Positions 18,513 through 26,759 of a stretch of DNA of 64,000 nucleotides are shown piece by piece. The notes beneath the pieces were generated by a model, which did not search any database, had not been told where the DNA came from, and worked only from the letters and a program-made list of their open reading frames with translations. Positions within the stretch are counted from its first letter, which is position 1. Each line of letters starts with the position of its first letter. The stretch is from Microbacter sp. GSS18 (GTDB lineage Bacteria; Actinomycetota; Actinomycetes; Actinomycetales; Microbacteriaceae). The stretch is from NCBI GenBank assembly GCA_029319145.1, contig CP119753.1:1922001-1986000 (forward strand). Reading direction: 5' to 3'. Both the position numbers and the translations under genes were made by a program.

Positions 18513-19756
18513 GACGCCGCCCCTTCCCGCCACACCAGCCGCACGAGAGTCCCGTCGGCGTCGCTGCTGATGCGCGCGACGCCGCCGATCGACGCCATGC
18601 GCGCGATGATCGAGCCGCGGATGCCGAGCCGGTCGTCCGGCACGGTGTCGAGGTCGAAGCCGGTGCCGCGATCGCGCACCTCGACCCGGATGCCGGAGCG
18701 GACGGGGTCGAGACTGACCTGGAGCCCCTCGGCGCCGGCATGCTCGACGGCGTTGGCCACGGCCTGCGCGGCGGCGAGGGTGATCGCCTCGGCGACGTGT
18801 CCGGGCAGGATCATCGTGGCGAACGAGACCGAGCGGGCCACGTGCAGATCCACCCCCATCTCGGCGGCGGCGGCCTCGATGTCCTCAGCGATCAGCGCGG
18901 CGTCCTGCGGCTCGTCCCTGCCTTCCCCGGAGGTCTGCTCGGTGGTGGCGAGGCCCGACAGCGCCTCGCGGGCCATCGCGACCGCGAGTGTGCGCGCCCG
19001 CTCGGAGTCGGCGCGTTCGGCGGCGATCAGCGCGGCCAGGACGCTGTCGTGCATCAGGGCGGCGATCGCGACCCGCTCCTGCTCCGCGGCGTCGCCCGCC
19101 GCCGCGCGCGCGTACACGTCGACGGCCTGCGCGCGCGTCGCATCCACATTGGCCGCGACCGCGCGGAACAGCCACCCCAGCGCCAGCAGCACGCCGCCGA
19201 GGATGAGGGCGAACGACACGTCCAGCGCGACGATGAAGCCGAGCTCGGCGTCGAAGTCGCTGCTGATGATCCGCACGACGCCGTACAGGACCGGCGTGAG
19301 CACCGTCCAGACGATCTGCAGCGGGAACGGGAAGGCCAGCACCGCCGCGAGCGTGGCGATGTTCACGAGGTACCAGATCCACGGTTCGGGCTCGGGCAGC
19401 GCCGCCGACGGCGACAGCGGCCACAGGGTCAGCGCGAGCACGAAGCCGACCGCGAAGGCGCCCGCCGTCACCCGGACGGCGCGACCCACGCTGCAGGCCA
19501 CGATCATGATCGCCAGCAGCGCGAACGTGGTCATCAGCAGCGGCTGCTTGAACCAGGGCTCGTCGACCGAGCTGCCGATCGCGATCAGCAGCGATTGGGT
19601 CCCCAGCACCACAGAGCCGAACGCCGCGACGACGTCGATGATGCGCTCGACGCGCGCTCGGGTGAACGAGCCGGCGGGGACGCGCGGGTCTCGCCCGGCC
19701 GACGGGATCTGCGTCCACGCGCGGTCGAGCAGCGGTGCGGAGCCGTCAGCGGGCAC
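18509..19756 (-). CDS. sensor histidine kinase (NarL-system type)
   Basis: 415 residues. Residues 40-190 contain about six membrane helices. The phospho-acceptor region is ALMHDSVLAALI with H236, and the ATPase domain has the N box AVANAVEHA, the G1 box RDRGTGFD and GIRGSI. These fit the HisKA_3/NarX class, though the H box is divergent. The signal is unknown. GTG start; it overlaps the response-regulator gene by 11 nt, so the two form one unit with the membrane protein downstream. Confidence 0.85.
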   Translation of the reverse strand: MPADGSAPLLDRAWTQIPSAGRDPRVPAGSFTRARVERIIDVVAAFGSVVLGTQSLLIAIGSSVDEPWFKQPLLMTTFALLAIMIVACSVGRAVRVTAGAFAVGFVLALTLWPLSPSAALPEPEPWIWYLVNIATLAAVLAFPFPLQIVWTVLTPVLYGVVRIISSDFDAELGFIVALDVSFALILGGVLLALGWLFRAVAANVDATRAQAVDVYARAAAGDAAEQERVAIAALMHDSVLAALIAAERADSERARTLAVAMAREALSGLATTEQTSGEGRDEPQDAALIAEDIEAAAAEMGVDLHVARSVSFATMILPGHVAEAITLAAAQAVANAVEHAGAEGLQVSLDPVRSGIRVEVRDRGTGFDLDTVPDDRLGIRGSIIARMASIGGVARISSDADGTLVRLVWREGAAS

Positions 19757-20423
19757 CGCGTGAGCTCCCCGGATCGCCGCCGGACTCCGACAGCAGGCCG
19801 TCCTCCATGGCGCGGCGCAGCAGGTCGACCTTGGTCGGGGCGGGACGGCCGACCTCGACGTACTTCACGCGGATGCGGGTGATGTTCTCCTTGGCGGTGG
19901 AATACGCCACCCCGAGCCGATCGGCGACGACCTTGAGCGGGAGCCCGGCGGCGTACAGGCGGAGCACGTCGCGCTCGCGCGCGGACAGCTGGGCGTCGGC
20001 GAACTCGCGGTCGCCCTCCACGGCGCTGGCCCACTCGACGTTGTTCAGCAGGTCGCCGCGCGCGACGGTGCGCACGGCGGCAGTCACGTCGTCGATGGGC
20101 GAGGCCTTGCTCACGACGCCGGCGGCCCCGGCGGCCAGCGCCTCGCGCACGGCTGCCGGACGATCGGCGACGCTGTGGATGATGACGCTCGATCCGTCGT
20201 GGACGAGGTGGCCGACGTTGCCCGTCACCGTCGTGCCGTCACCCAGCGTCAGGTCGAGCACGACGACGTCCGCGGGCGGGGCGCCGGTGTCGGCCCGCCA
20301 CCGCAGGTAGTCGACCACCGTGCTCCCCGAGAACACCACCTCCTGGTCCCGCGTGCGCACGCACGCGGCCTCGAGTCCGAGGCGCACGGACTCGTGGTCG
20401 TCGATCAGGGCGACCCGCGTCAT
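19746..20423 (-). CDS. LuxR/NarL-family response regulator
   Basis: 225 residues. Receiver domain with IDDHE (acidic pocket, residues 7-11), phospho-acceptor D57 in VVVLDLTLGDG, Ser for the switch Thr (IIHSV) and K in VVSKASP. C-terminal GerE-type helix-turn-helix, LSARERDVLRLYAAGL then VVADRLGVAYSTAKENI. The ATG at 20423 follows a TAGAGT box by 7 nt; an in-frame ATG 9 nt upstream would lie in the spacer. It heads the kinase operon. The target genes are not evident. Confidence 0.88.
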   Translation of the reverse strand: MTRVALIDDHESVRLGLEAACVRTRDQEVVFSGSTVVDYLRWRADTGAPPADVVVLDLTLGDGTTVTGNVGHLVHDGSSVIIHSVADRPAAVREALAAGAAGVVSKASPIDDVTAAVRTVARGDLLNNVEWASAVEGDREFADAQLSARERDVLRLYAAGLPLKVVADRLGVAYSTAKENITRIRVKYVEVGRPAPTKVDLLRRAMEDGLLSESGGDPGSSRGAR

Positions 20424-20436
20424 AGCGGCCACTCTA
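20424..20436 (-). promoter_or_regulatory. leaderless-type promoter of the response regulator
   Basis: TAGAGT on the minus strand (20436-20431), 7 nt before the ATG. Its TAG is also the stop codon of the upstream methyltransferase gene. Confidence 0.6.
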
Positions 20437-21759
20437 GCTTCGCGTCCCGGTGCGGGTGATCACGGCGATCGCCTCCAGGTGGTGCGAGTGGGGGAACAGG
20501 TCCACCGCGCGCACGGCATCCGTCTCGTACCCCGCGTCCCGGAACGTCGCGAGGTCCCGGGCGAGGGCGACCGGATCGCAGGCGACGTAGACGATCGCGG
20601 CGGGAGACAGCCGCGCGAGGCTCTCCACGACATCCCGACCGGCACCCGACCGCGGCGGATCCAGTACGACAGCGCCGCGGGCCACGCGCTCGCGGTCGCG
20701 CGGCGAGGCCGTCTGCTCCAGACGCGCCAGCCACCGATCGACGCGCTCGGTCTCGGCGCGGGCGCCGATCCACTCGGCGAGGTTCTCGCCCGCGTGCTCG
20801 GTGGCCCGCACATCGCTCTCCACGCTGGTGAGCCGGACGGACTCCCCCGCCCAGTCGCCGATCGCCGTCGCGAGCAGCCCGACGCCGCCGTACAGGTCGA
20901 GGTGCCACGCGTCCGGGTCGGCGGGGACGCCGGCGCCGCGCAGCGCCCGGCCGGTCCGCTCCACCAGGTTGTGGGCGGCGAGGCGGTGGACCTGCCAGAA
21001 CCCGCCGGCGTCGACGCGGAAGGCGCGGCCGCCGGCGCGCTCGATCACCGTCTCGCGGACCGCCTTGCTGCGGGGACCGCTGCCGCGCCCGAGATGCCGT
21101 GGCCGGGGCAGGACGCGGACGCGGCCGTCGTCGGGCTGGACGAGATCGATCCGCCCGGGCCGGCCGGCGCCCAATCCGGTCATGGCGGACTCGATCCCGT
21201 GCGTGGCGAGGGGCATGCCGTCGACGGCGATCACGCGGTGGCTGCGCGCGGCGTACGGACCGACGCGGCCGTCGTCGTCGACGTGCAGGCTCAGCCGGGT
21301 GCGCCACCCGGTGCCGTCGGGGCTCTCAGCGGCGATCACCTCGCCTGCTCCGCCGAGGATCGGGCTCGCCTCCTCGATCGACGCCTCGAGGTCCCGAAGT
21401 CCACCGATCCGCTCGAGCGCGTCGCGCAGCACGTGGAGCTTCAGCTCTCGCTGATGGGCGAGATCGATGTGGCCGAAGTCCGCGCCGCCGGGGCGATCGG
21501 CGGGGGGCACGGACACGTCGGCGGGAGCCCACACGTGCGGGCGGCGGTGGGGCGAGGCATCGAGGACCTCGAGGGTCTCGCCCCGCCAGAACGACTTCTT
21601 GCCGGTGTCGGTCAGCCGCACGCGCACCCGCTCGCCGGGGATCGCGTCCGGGACGAAGACCACGCGGCCCTCGTGCCGGCCCACGAAGACGCCGCCGTGG
21701 GCGACATCGGTGATGTCGAGGTCGATGAGGTCGCCGGGGCCGGCGGTCGATTCGGTCAC
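20434..21759 (-). CDS. class I SAM-dependent RNA (uracil-5-)methyltransferase, TrmA/RlmD-like
   Basis: 441 residues. An N-terminal TRAM-like beta domain (GDLIDLDITDVAHGGVFVGRHEGRVVFVPDAIPGE, read in parts) precedes the SAM-binding fold (LDLYGGVGLLA, motif I). DPPRSG and the nucleophile C394 in YVACDPVALARD are the RumA/TrmA signature. The iron-sulfur Cys cluster typical of E. coli RlmD is absent, as is usual in actinobacterial members. It methylates a uridine in tRNA or 23S rRNA; which one cannot be told. GTG start, leaderless layout, sharing overlapping -10 boxes with maf. Confidence 0.87.
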   Translation of the reverse strand: MTESTAGPGDLIDLDITDVAHGGVFVGRHEGRVVFVPDAIPGERVRVRLTDTGKKSFWRGETLEVLDASPHRRPHVWAPADVSVPPADRPGGADFGHIDLAHQRELKLHVLRDALERIGGLRDLEASIEEASPILGGAGEVIAAESPDGTGWRTRLSLHVDDDGRVGPYAARSHRVIAVDGMPLATHGIESAMTGLGAGRPGRIDLVQPDDGRVRVLPRPRHLGRGSGPRSKAVRETVIERAGGRAFRVDAGGFWQVHRLAAHNLVERTGRALRGAGVPADPDAWHLDLYGGVGLLATAIGDWAGESVRLTSVESDVRATEHAGENLAEWIGARAETERVDRWLARLEQTASPRDRERVARGAVVLDPPRSGAGRDVVESLARLSPAAIVYVACDPVALARDLATFRDAGYETDAVRAVDLFPHSHHLEAIAVITRTGTRS

Positions 21760-21771
21760 ATGTTGAGCCTA
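21760..21771 (-). promoter_or_regulatory. leaderless promoter of the methyltransferase gene (half of a bidirectional pair)
   Basis: TAGGCT on the minus strand (21771-21766), 6 nt before GTG at 21759. Its TA pair is shared with the -10 of maf on the other strand. Confidence 0.6.
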
Positions 21772-21782
21772 CGGTGGGATGC
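21770..21782 (+). promoter_or_regulatory. leaderless promoter of maf (half of a bidirectional pair)
   Basis: TACGGT (21770-21775), 7 nt before ATG at 21783. The start codons of the two divergent genes are only 23 bp apart. Confidence 0.6.
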
Positions 21783-22481
21783 ATGCGCGTCTGCCTCGCC
21801 TCCACGTCGCCCGCCCGGCTCATGCTGCTGAGGCAGTTCGGCATCCGCCCCCTCACGGTCGCCCCCGCGGTCGACGAGGAGGCCGTCATCGCCGCCGTCG
21901 AAGAGGCCGAGGCCCGCGTCCTCGCGCCGGACGAGCACGTCCTGCTGCTGGCCAGGCGCAAGGCCGCCGACGTCGCCGCGCGGCTCGCCGACGACATCCC
22001 CGACTTCGACGGCATCGTCATCGGCGGGGACTCGATGTTCGAGATCGACGGACAGGTCCTCGGCAAGCCGCTCACCGCCGACAACGCCGTCGCGCGCTGG
22101 CACGCCATGCGCGGGCGCACCGGCGTCCTGCACTCCGGCCACGCGGTCGTCCGGGTGTCGCCCGGCGCCGCGCCGCACGAGGTGCACGCGGTCGCCGCCG
22201 CCTCGGTGACGTTCGCCGACGACATCTCCGACGCCGAGATCGATCGGTACGTCGACAGCGGCGAGCCGCTCCACGTCGCCGGTGCGTTCACGGTCGACAG
22301 CCTGGGCGGCGCGTTCATCACGCGCGTCGAGGGGGACCCCTCCACCGTCGTGGGCATGTCGGTCTCGACGCTGCGCGCGCTCGTGCGCGAGCTCGGCGTC
22401 GACTGGACGTCGCTGTGGAACTCGCTCGACCCGTCGCTCGCGCACGAAGCAGACGAGACCGTCCCCCAGACGTCCCGGTAG
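21783..22481 (+). CDS. maf: Maf family nucleotide pyrophosphatase
   Basis: 232 residues. VCLASTSPARLMLL matches the Maf N-terminal motif (S-x-R phosphate loop), and VIGGDSMFEIDGQVLGKP is the conserved metal-site region; VGMSVSTLRAL closes the fold. Maf proteins hydrolyse dTTP, UTP or modified nucleotides and act as house-cleaning enzymes. ATG 21783 is chosen; an in-frame GTG at 21774 lies inside the -10 box. In related genomes it sits just before the carboxylase alpha gene, as here, 97 bp away. Confidence 0.92.
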   Translation: MRVCLASTSPARLMLLRQFGIRPLTVAPAVDEEAVIAAVEEAEARVLAPDEHVLLLARRKAADVAARLADDIPDFDGIVIGGDSMFEIDGQVLGKPLTADNAVARWHAMRGRTGVLHSGHAVVRVSPGAAPHEVHAVAAASVTFADDISDAEIDRYVDSGEPLHVAGAFTVDSLGGAFITRVEGDPSTVVGMSVSTLRALVRELGVDWTSLWNSLDPSLAHEADETVPQTSR

Positions 22482-22526
22482 CGCGCCGGAATCCTTGTCG
22501 TAGGAATCCCACGTTTCTGGCCGGTT

Positions 22527-22538
22527 CTTGTACGAACC
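22527..22538 (+). promoter_or_regulatory. shared carboxylase promoter motif CTTGTACGAACC (copy 2)
   Basis: The motif lies inside a palindrome, GGTTC-TTGTAC-GAACC (22523-22538), ending 27 nt before the alpha-subunit -10 box. The beta-subunit promoter has the right half and core at the same distance (15276-15287). Confidence 0.55.
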
Positions 22539-22565
22539 AGTCAAAGGACCGACCGATCCCGTCGG

Positions 22566-22578
22566 TAGGCTGACATTC
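22566..22578 (+). promoter_or_regulatory. leaderless-type promoter of the carboxylase alpha gene
   Basis: TAGGCT (22566-22571), 7-nt spacer, ATG at 22579. No -35 box of note (AAAGGA at the expected place). Confidence 0.6.
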
Positions 22579-24345
22579 ATGCCTCAGATCGCCAAGGTGC
22601 TCATCGCCAACCGCGGCGAGATCGCCGTCCGTGTCATCCGAGCCGCGCGCGACGCCGGCAAGGCCTCGGTCGCCGTCTACGCCGATCAGGATCGCGACGC
22701 CCTCCACACCCGTCTCGCCGACGAGGCCTATGCGCTCGACGGCGACACGAGCGCCGAGACGTACCTCTCGATCGACAAGATCCTCTCGGTCGCCCGCCGC
22801 TCGGGCGCGGATGCCGTGCACCCCGGCTACGGCTTCCTGGCCGAGAACGCCGAGTTCGCGCGAGCGGTTCTGAACGCCGGGCTCGTGTGGATCGGCCCGA
22901 GCCCCGAGGCCATCGAGGCCCTGGGCGACAAGGTCACGGCACGTCACGTCGCCGAGAAGGTCGGCGCGCCGCTGGCCCCGGGAACGCCCGGCCCGGTCGC
23001 GGGCGCCGACGAGGTCGTCGCGTTCGCCGAGGAGCACGGCCTCCCCATCGCGATCAAGGCCGCCTACGGCGGGGGCGGACGCGGACTGAAGGTGGCCCGC
23101 GAGTTCGACGAGGTCGCCGAGCTCTTCGAGTCGGCCACGCGCGAGGCGATCACGGCCTTCGGCCGCGGCGAGTGCTTCGTCGAGAAGTACCTCGACAAGC
23201 CGCGCCACGTCGAGACGCAGTGCCTCGCCGACGTCGAGGGCAACGTCGTCGTGGTCTCCACGCGCGACTGCTCGCTGCAGCGCCGCCACCAGAAGCTCGT
23301 CGAGGAGGCCCCCGCGCCGTTCCTGAGCGACGAGCAGAACGAGATCCTCTACACCGCGTCCAAGGCGATCCTGCGCGAGGTCGGCTACGTCGGCGCGGGC
23401 ACGTGCGAGTTCCTCATCGGGGCCGACGGCACCATCTCGTTCCTCGAGGTCAACACGCGTCTGCAGGTGGAGCACCCGGTGTCCGAGGAGGTCACCGGCA
23501 TCGACCTCGTCCGCGAGCAGTTCCGGCTCGCCGAGGGCGGCATCCTCGACTACGAGGACCCGAAGCCCGAGGGGCACTCGATCGAGTTCCGCATCAACGG
23601 CGAGGACCCCGGGCGGGGCTTCCTCCCCCAGCCCGGCCCGATCCACGTGTTCAAGACGTTCGGCGGCCCCGGCATCCGTCTGGACTCCGGCGTCACCGCC
23701 GGCGACGCCGTCTCGGGCGCCTTCGACTCGCTGCTGGGCAAGATCATCGTCACCGGCCGCGACCGCGCCGAGGCGCTCGAGCGCTCCCGCCGCGCGCTGG
23801 ACGAGTTCGAGGTCGCCGGGCTCCCCACGGTCCTGCCCTTCCACCGCAAGGTCGTGCGCGACCCCGCGTACGTGGCGGCGGACGGCGACTTCGGCGTGTT
23901 CACGCGCTGGATCGAGACCGAGTTCGTCAACGACATCGCGCCGTGGGACGGCGAGCTCGAGGCGCCCAAGCCCGCCGAGGCGCGCCACACCGTCGTCGTC
24001 GAGGTCGCCGGCAAGCGGCTCGAGGTGAGCCTTCCCGACCGCGTCGTCGCGGCCCCCGGCGTCAAGGGGCGCCCCGCGGCGGTGCCGCCGTCGCGCCGGA
24101 CCCACGCGCCGACCGTCGTCGCGGGCGCGTCGGGCGACGCGGTCAAGAGCCCCATGCAGGCCACGGTGGTCAAGATCGCCGTCGACGAAGGCCAGCAGGT
24201 CGTCAAGGGAGACCTGGTCGTGGTCCTCGAGGCGATGAAGATGGAGCAGCCCATCCAGGCCCACAAGGACGGCGTCGTCGGCGCGATCGGCGCAGCGGCG
24301 GGCACCACGGTGTCGGCCGGGCACCTACTGCTGACGATCAGCTGA
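22579..24345 (+). CDS. acyl-CoA carboxylase alpha subunit (biotin carboxylase + biotin carrier)
   Basis: 588 residues, the AccA3 layout. Biotin carboxylase N-domain [21 protein letters not shown]-grasp [13 protein letters not shown], the catalytic [16 protein letters not shown], then a linker and a C-terminal biotinyl domain with the biotin lysine K554 in EAMKMEQP. It carboxylates biotin with bicarbonate and ATP and serves several carboxyltransferase beta subunits; the beta/epsilon pair at 15.3-17.1 kb is one partner and BirA at 14.4 kb biotinylates it. ATG is chosen at the usual N-terminus [14 protein letters not shown]. Confidence 0.95.
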   Translation: MPQIAKVLIANRGEIAVRVIRAARDAGKASVAVYADQDRDALHTRLADEAYALDGDTSAETYLSIDKILSVARRSGADAVHPGYGFLAENAEFARAVLNAGLVWIGPSPEAIEALGDKVTARHVAEKVGAPLAPGTPGPVAGADEVVAFAEEHGLPIAIKAAYGGGGRGLKVAREFDEVAELFESATREAITAFGRGECFVEKYLDKPRHVETQCLADVEGNVVVVSTRDCSLQRRHQKLVEEAPAPFLSDEQNEILYTASKAILREVGYVGAGTCEFLIGADGTISFLEVNTRLQVEHPVSEEVTGIDLVREQFRLAEGGILDYEDPKPEGHSIEFRINGEDPGRGFLPQPGPIHVFKTFGGPGIRLDSGVTAGDAVSGAFDSLLGKIIVTGRDRAEALERSRRALDEFEVAGLPTVLPFHRKVVRDPAYVAADGDFGVFTRWIETEFVNDIAPWDGELEAPKPAEARHTVVVEVAGKRLEVSLPDRVVAAPGVKGRPAAVPPSRRTHAPTVVAGASGDAVKSPMQATVVKIAVDEGQQVVKGDLVVVLEAMKMEQPIQAHKDGVVGAIGAAAGTTVSAGHLLLTIS

Positions 24346-24359
24346 CCCCGCTTCCGGGA

Positions 24360-24386
24360 GCGGATGCCGGGGCCGCCGGCATCCGC
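24360..24386. terminator. bidirectional terminator
   Basis: GCGGATGCCGG and CCGGCATCCGC form an 11-bp perfect stem with loop GGCCG between convergent genes that end at 24345 and 24389. Confidence 0.7.
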
Positions 24387-24388
24387 GT

Positions 24389-25837
24389 TCAGTCCTCGGG
24401 TTCGTCGCGGTCGACCGGATGCATCGCGCGCGCGACGTCGGTGATGCCGCCCGTCAGCGACGGGTACACCGCGAACACGCGCGAGAGCTGGTCGACGGTC
24501 AGGCGCCGCTCGACGGCGATCGCGACCGGATAGATGAGCTCCGAGGCACGGGGACCGACGATGACGCCGCCGATCATGGTGCCCGACCCCTCGCGCGCGA
24601 TGAGCTTGACGAAGCCGTCCTTGACGCCCATCATCTTCGCGCGGGCGTTGGCGGCCAGCGGCAGCTTGTGCACGACGCCGTTGATGTGCCCGGCCTCGAG
24701 GTGGTGCTCCTGCCAGCCGACCGAGGCGATCTCGGGCGCCGTGAAGATGTTCGACGTGATGCGTCGCTTCTCGAGCGGGATCACGGTGTCGCCGAGGGCG
24801 TGGAAGATCGCGGTGCGGCCCTGCATCGACGCCACCGACGCCAGCGGGAAGAAGGTGGTGCAGTCGCCGGCGGCGTAGATGTTCGGCACCGACGTGCGAG
24901 CGACCTTGTTCACCTGGATGTGGCCCGACTCGGTCATCTGGACGCCCGCCTCCTCGAGCCCGATGCCTGCGGTGTTGGGGATCGAGCCGACCGCCATGAG
25001 GCAGTGGCTGCCCTCGACGACGCGGCCGTCCGAGAGGGTCACCTTCACGCCGTCGCCGTCGCGCTCGACGGTCGAGGCGCGCGACTTCGACAGCAGCGTC
25101 ATGCCGCCGCGCTTGAAGACCTTCTCGAGCACGGCTGCGGCGTCCTTGTCCTCGCCGGGGAGCACCTGGTCGCGGCTGGAGACGAGCGTCACCTTCGCGC
25201 CGAGATTCATATACGCGCCGGCGAACTCGGCGCCGGTGACGCCCGAGCCGACGACGATGAGATGCTCGGGCAGGGCCGGCATGTCGTACAGCTGGGTCCA
25301 CGTGAGGATCCGCTCGCCGTCGGGCTTGGCGCTCGGCAGCTCGCGCGGCGACGCGCCGACCGACACCACCAGCGTGTCGGCCTCGATGCGGTCGAAGTCG
25401 GTGCCGCCCGGGCCGGTCGAGACGACGACGGCGCCCGGCCCGTCGAGGCGCCCCTGACCCGAGATGAGACGCACGCCCGCCTCCACGAGCGACGCGCGCA
25501 TGTCGTCGGACTGCTGGCGCGCCAGGGAGAGGAGTCTCTTGTTGACGGCACCCAGGTTGATCGCGATCTCGGGCTTGAGAGGCCTGCCGGTGTCGCCGCG
25601 CGCGAAGAGCTGCACCCCGAGGTCGCTCGCGCCGGAGATCGCGACGGCGGCGTCCGCCGTCGCGATGAGGGACTTCGACGGCACGACGTCGGTGATGACG
25701 GCCGAGCCGCCGACGCCGGCGCGTTCGACGAGGGTCACCTCGGCGCCCAGCTGCGCCGCGGCGAGCGCCGCCTCGTATCCACCGGGACCGCCGCCGATGA
25801 TCGCGACCGACTGCGTGCGCTCGAAGCTCAGGGCCAT
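24389..25837 (-). CDS. NAD(P)H-quinone dehydrogenase, flavoprotein disulfide reductase-like
   Basis: 482 residues. FAD motif IIGGGPGGYEAALAA at the start, second Rossmann motif VVGSGVTGAEFA near residue 185, FAD-binding IYAAGDCT near 320, and a dimerisation domain. It looks like dihydrolipoamide dehydrogenase, but where those have two redox Cys (GTCLNVGCIPSK) this has SAVITDVVPSKSL, so there is no redox disulfide. That matches the Mycobacterium LpdA (Rv3303c) type, which reduces quinones. ATG 25837 is used; AACAAT lies 7 nt upstream, overlapping the in-frame ATG at 25846. Divergent from PNP. Confidence 0.85.
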   Translation of the reverse strand: MALSFERTQSVAIIGGGPGGYEAALAAAQLGAEVTLVERAGVGGSAVITDVVPSKSLIATADAAVAISGASDLGVQLFARGDTGRPLKPEIAINLGAVNKRLLSLARQQSDDMRASLVEAGVRLISGQGRLDGPGAVVVSTGPGGTDFDRIEADTLVVSVGASPRELPSAKPDGERILTWTQLYDMPALPEHLIVVGSGVTGAEFAGAYMNLGAKVTLVSSRDQVLPGEDKDAAAVLEKVFKRGGMTLLSKSRASTVERDGDGVKVTLSDGRVVEGSHCLMAVGSIPNTAGIGLEEAGVQMTESGHIQVNKVARTSVPNIYAAGDCTTFFPLASVASMQGRTAIFHALGDTVIPLEKRRITSNIFTAPEIASVGWQEHHLEAGHINGVVHKLPLAANARAKMMGVKDGFVKLIAREGSGTMIGGVIVGPRASELIYPVAIAVERRLTVDQLSRVFAVYPSLTGGITDVARAMHPVDRDEPED

Positions 25838-25850
25838 GCTCCCCATTGTT
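25838..25850 (-). promoter_or_regulatory. possible leaderless promoter of the flavoprotein gene
   Basis: AACAAT on the minus strand (25850-25845), 7-nt spacer, ATG. GGGGAG is in the spacer but too close to serve as a ribosome site. Confidence 0.35.
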
Positions 25851-25913
25851 CCCTGTTCGACGCGCCGCGCGCTCCCCGGGGTGTCGTCTCTGGCCATCGG
25901 AGGCCCGCATTCC

Positions 25914-25925
25914 TAGAGTGGTGGC
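25914..25925 (+). promoter_or_regulatory. leaderless-type promoter of PNP
   Basis: TAGAGT (25914-25919), 6 nt before ATG 25926. Confidence 0.6.
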
Positions 25926-26759
25926 ATGTCCGACACGCACGACAGTCCGCTGGACGACCCCGCTGCCGACCCGTTCGAGATCGCGGCGGACGCCGCCGCA
26001 GACATCGCACGGATCACCGGCGTCGCCCACCACGACATCGCCCTCACGCTCGGCAGCGGCTGGGGCAAGGCCGCCGAACTGCTCGGCGAGGTCACCGCGA
26101 CGATCCCCGCGACCGAGATCACCGGCTTCAGCAAGCCGGCGCTCGAGGGTCACGTCGGAACCCTGCGCAGCATCGCCACGCCACGCGGCAAGCACGTGCT
26201 GGTCATCGGCGCGCGCACCCACTACTACGAGGGCCACGGCGTCCGTCGCGTCGTCCACAGCGTCCGCACCGCGGCCGCGACGGGCGCGAAGACGATGGTG
26301 CTCACCAACGGCGCCGGCGGCATCAAGCGATCGTGGCGCCCGGGTCAGCCGGTGCTCATCGCCGACCACATCAACCTCACCGGCGACTCGCCCCTCGAGG
26401 GCGCGACGTTCGTCGATCTGACGGATCTGTACGCGATGCGCCTGCGCGACCTCGCGCGCACGATCGACCCGACGCTCGACGAGGGCGTCTACTGCCAGTT
26501 CCGCGGGCCCCAGTACGAGACACCCGCCGAGGTGCGGATGGCGGGGACGATCGGCGGCGACATCGTGGGGATGTCGACCGCGCTGGAGGCGATCGCGGCA
26601 CGGCAGGCCGGCATGGAGATCCTGGGCTTCTCGCTCATCACGAACATGGCCGCCGGCATCCAGACCACCCCGCTGAGTCATCAGGAGGTCATCGACGCCG
26701 GCCGTGAGGCCGAGCCGGTGATCTCGTCGCTGCTGGCTCGCGTGATCGAGGCGCTGTGA
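25926..26759 (+). CDS. purine-nucleoside phosphorylase
   Basis: 277 residues, trimeric class (family 2). LTLGSGWGKAAELL (phosphate Ser), GARTHYYEGHGV, TNGAGGI and the base-binding region QYETPAEVRM and GMSTALEAIAARQAGMEILGFSLITNMAAG (read in parts) are the family signatures. It phosphorolyses guanosine and inosine to base and ribose-1-phosphate. The stop overlaps the GTG/ATG of the phosphohexomutase gene by 4 nt, so the ribose-1-phosphate may be passed to that enzyme. Confidence 0.94.
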   Translation: MSDTHDSPLDDPAADPFEIAADAAADIARITGVAHHDIALTLGSGWGKAAELLGEVTATIPATEITGFSKPALEGHVGTLRSIATPRGKHVLVIGARTHYYEGHGVRRVVHSVRTAAATGAKTMVLTNGAGGIKRSWRPGQPVLIADHINLTGDSPLEGATFVDLTDLYAMRLRDLARTIDPTLDEGVYCQFRGPQYETPAEVRMAGTIGGDIVGMSTALEAIAARQAGMEILGFSLITNMAAGIQTTPLSHQEVIDAGREAEPVISSLLARVIEAL

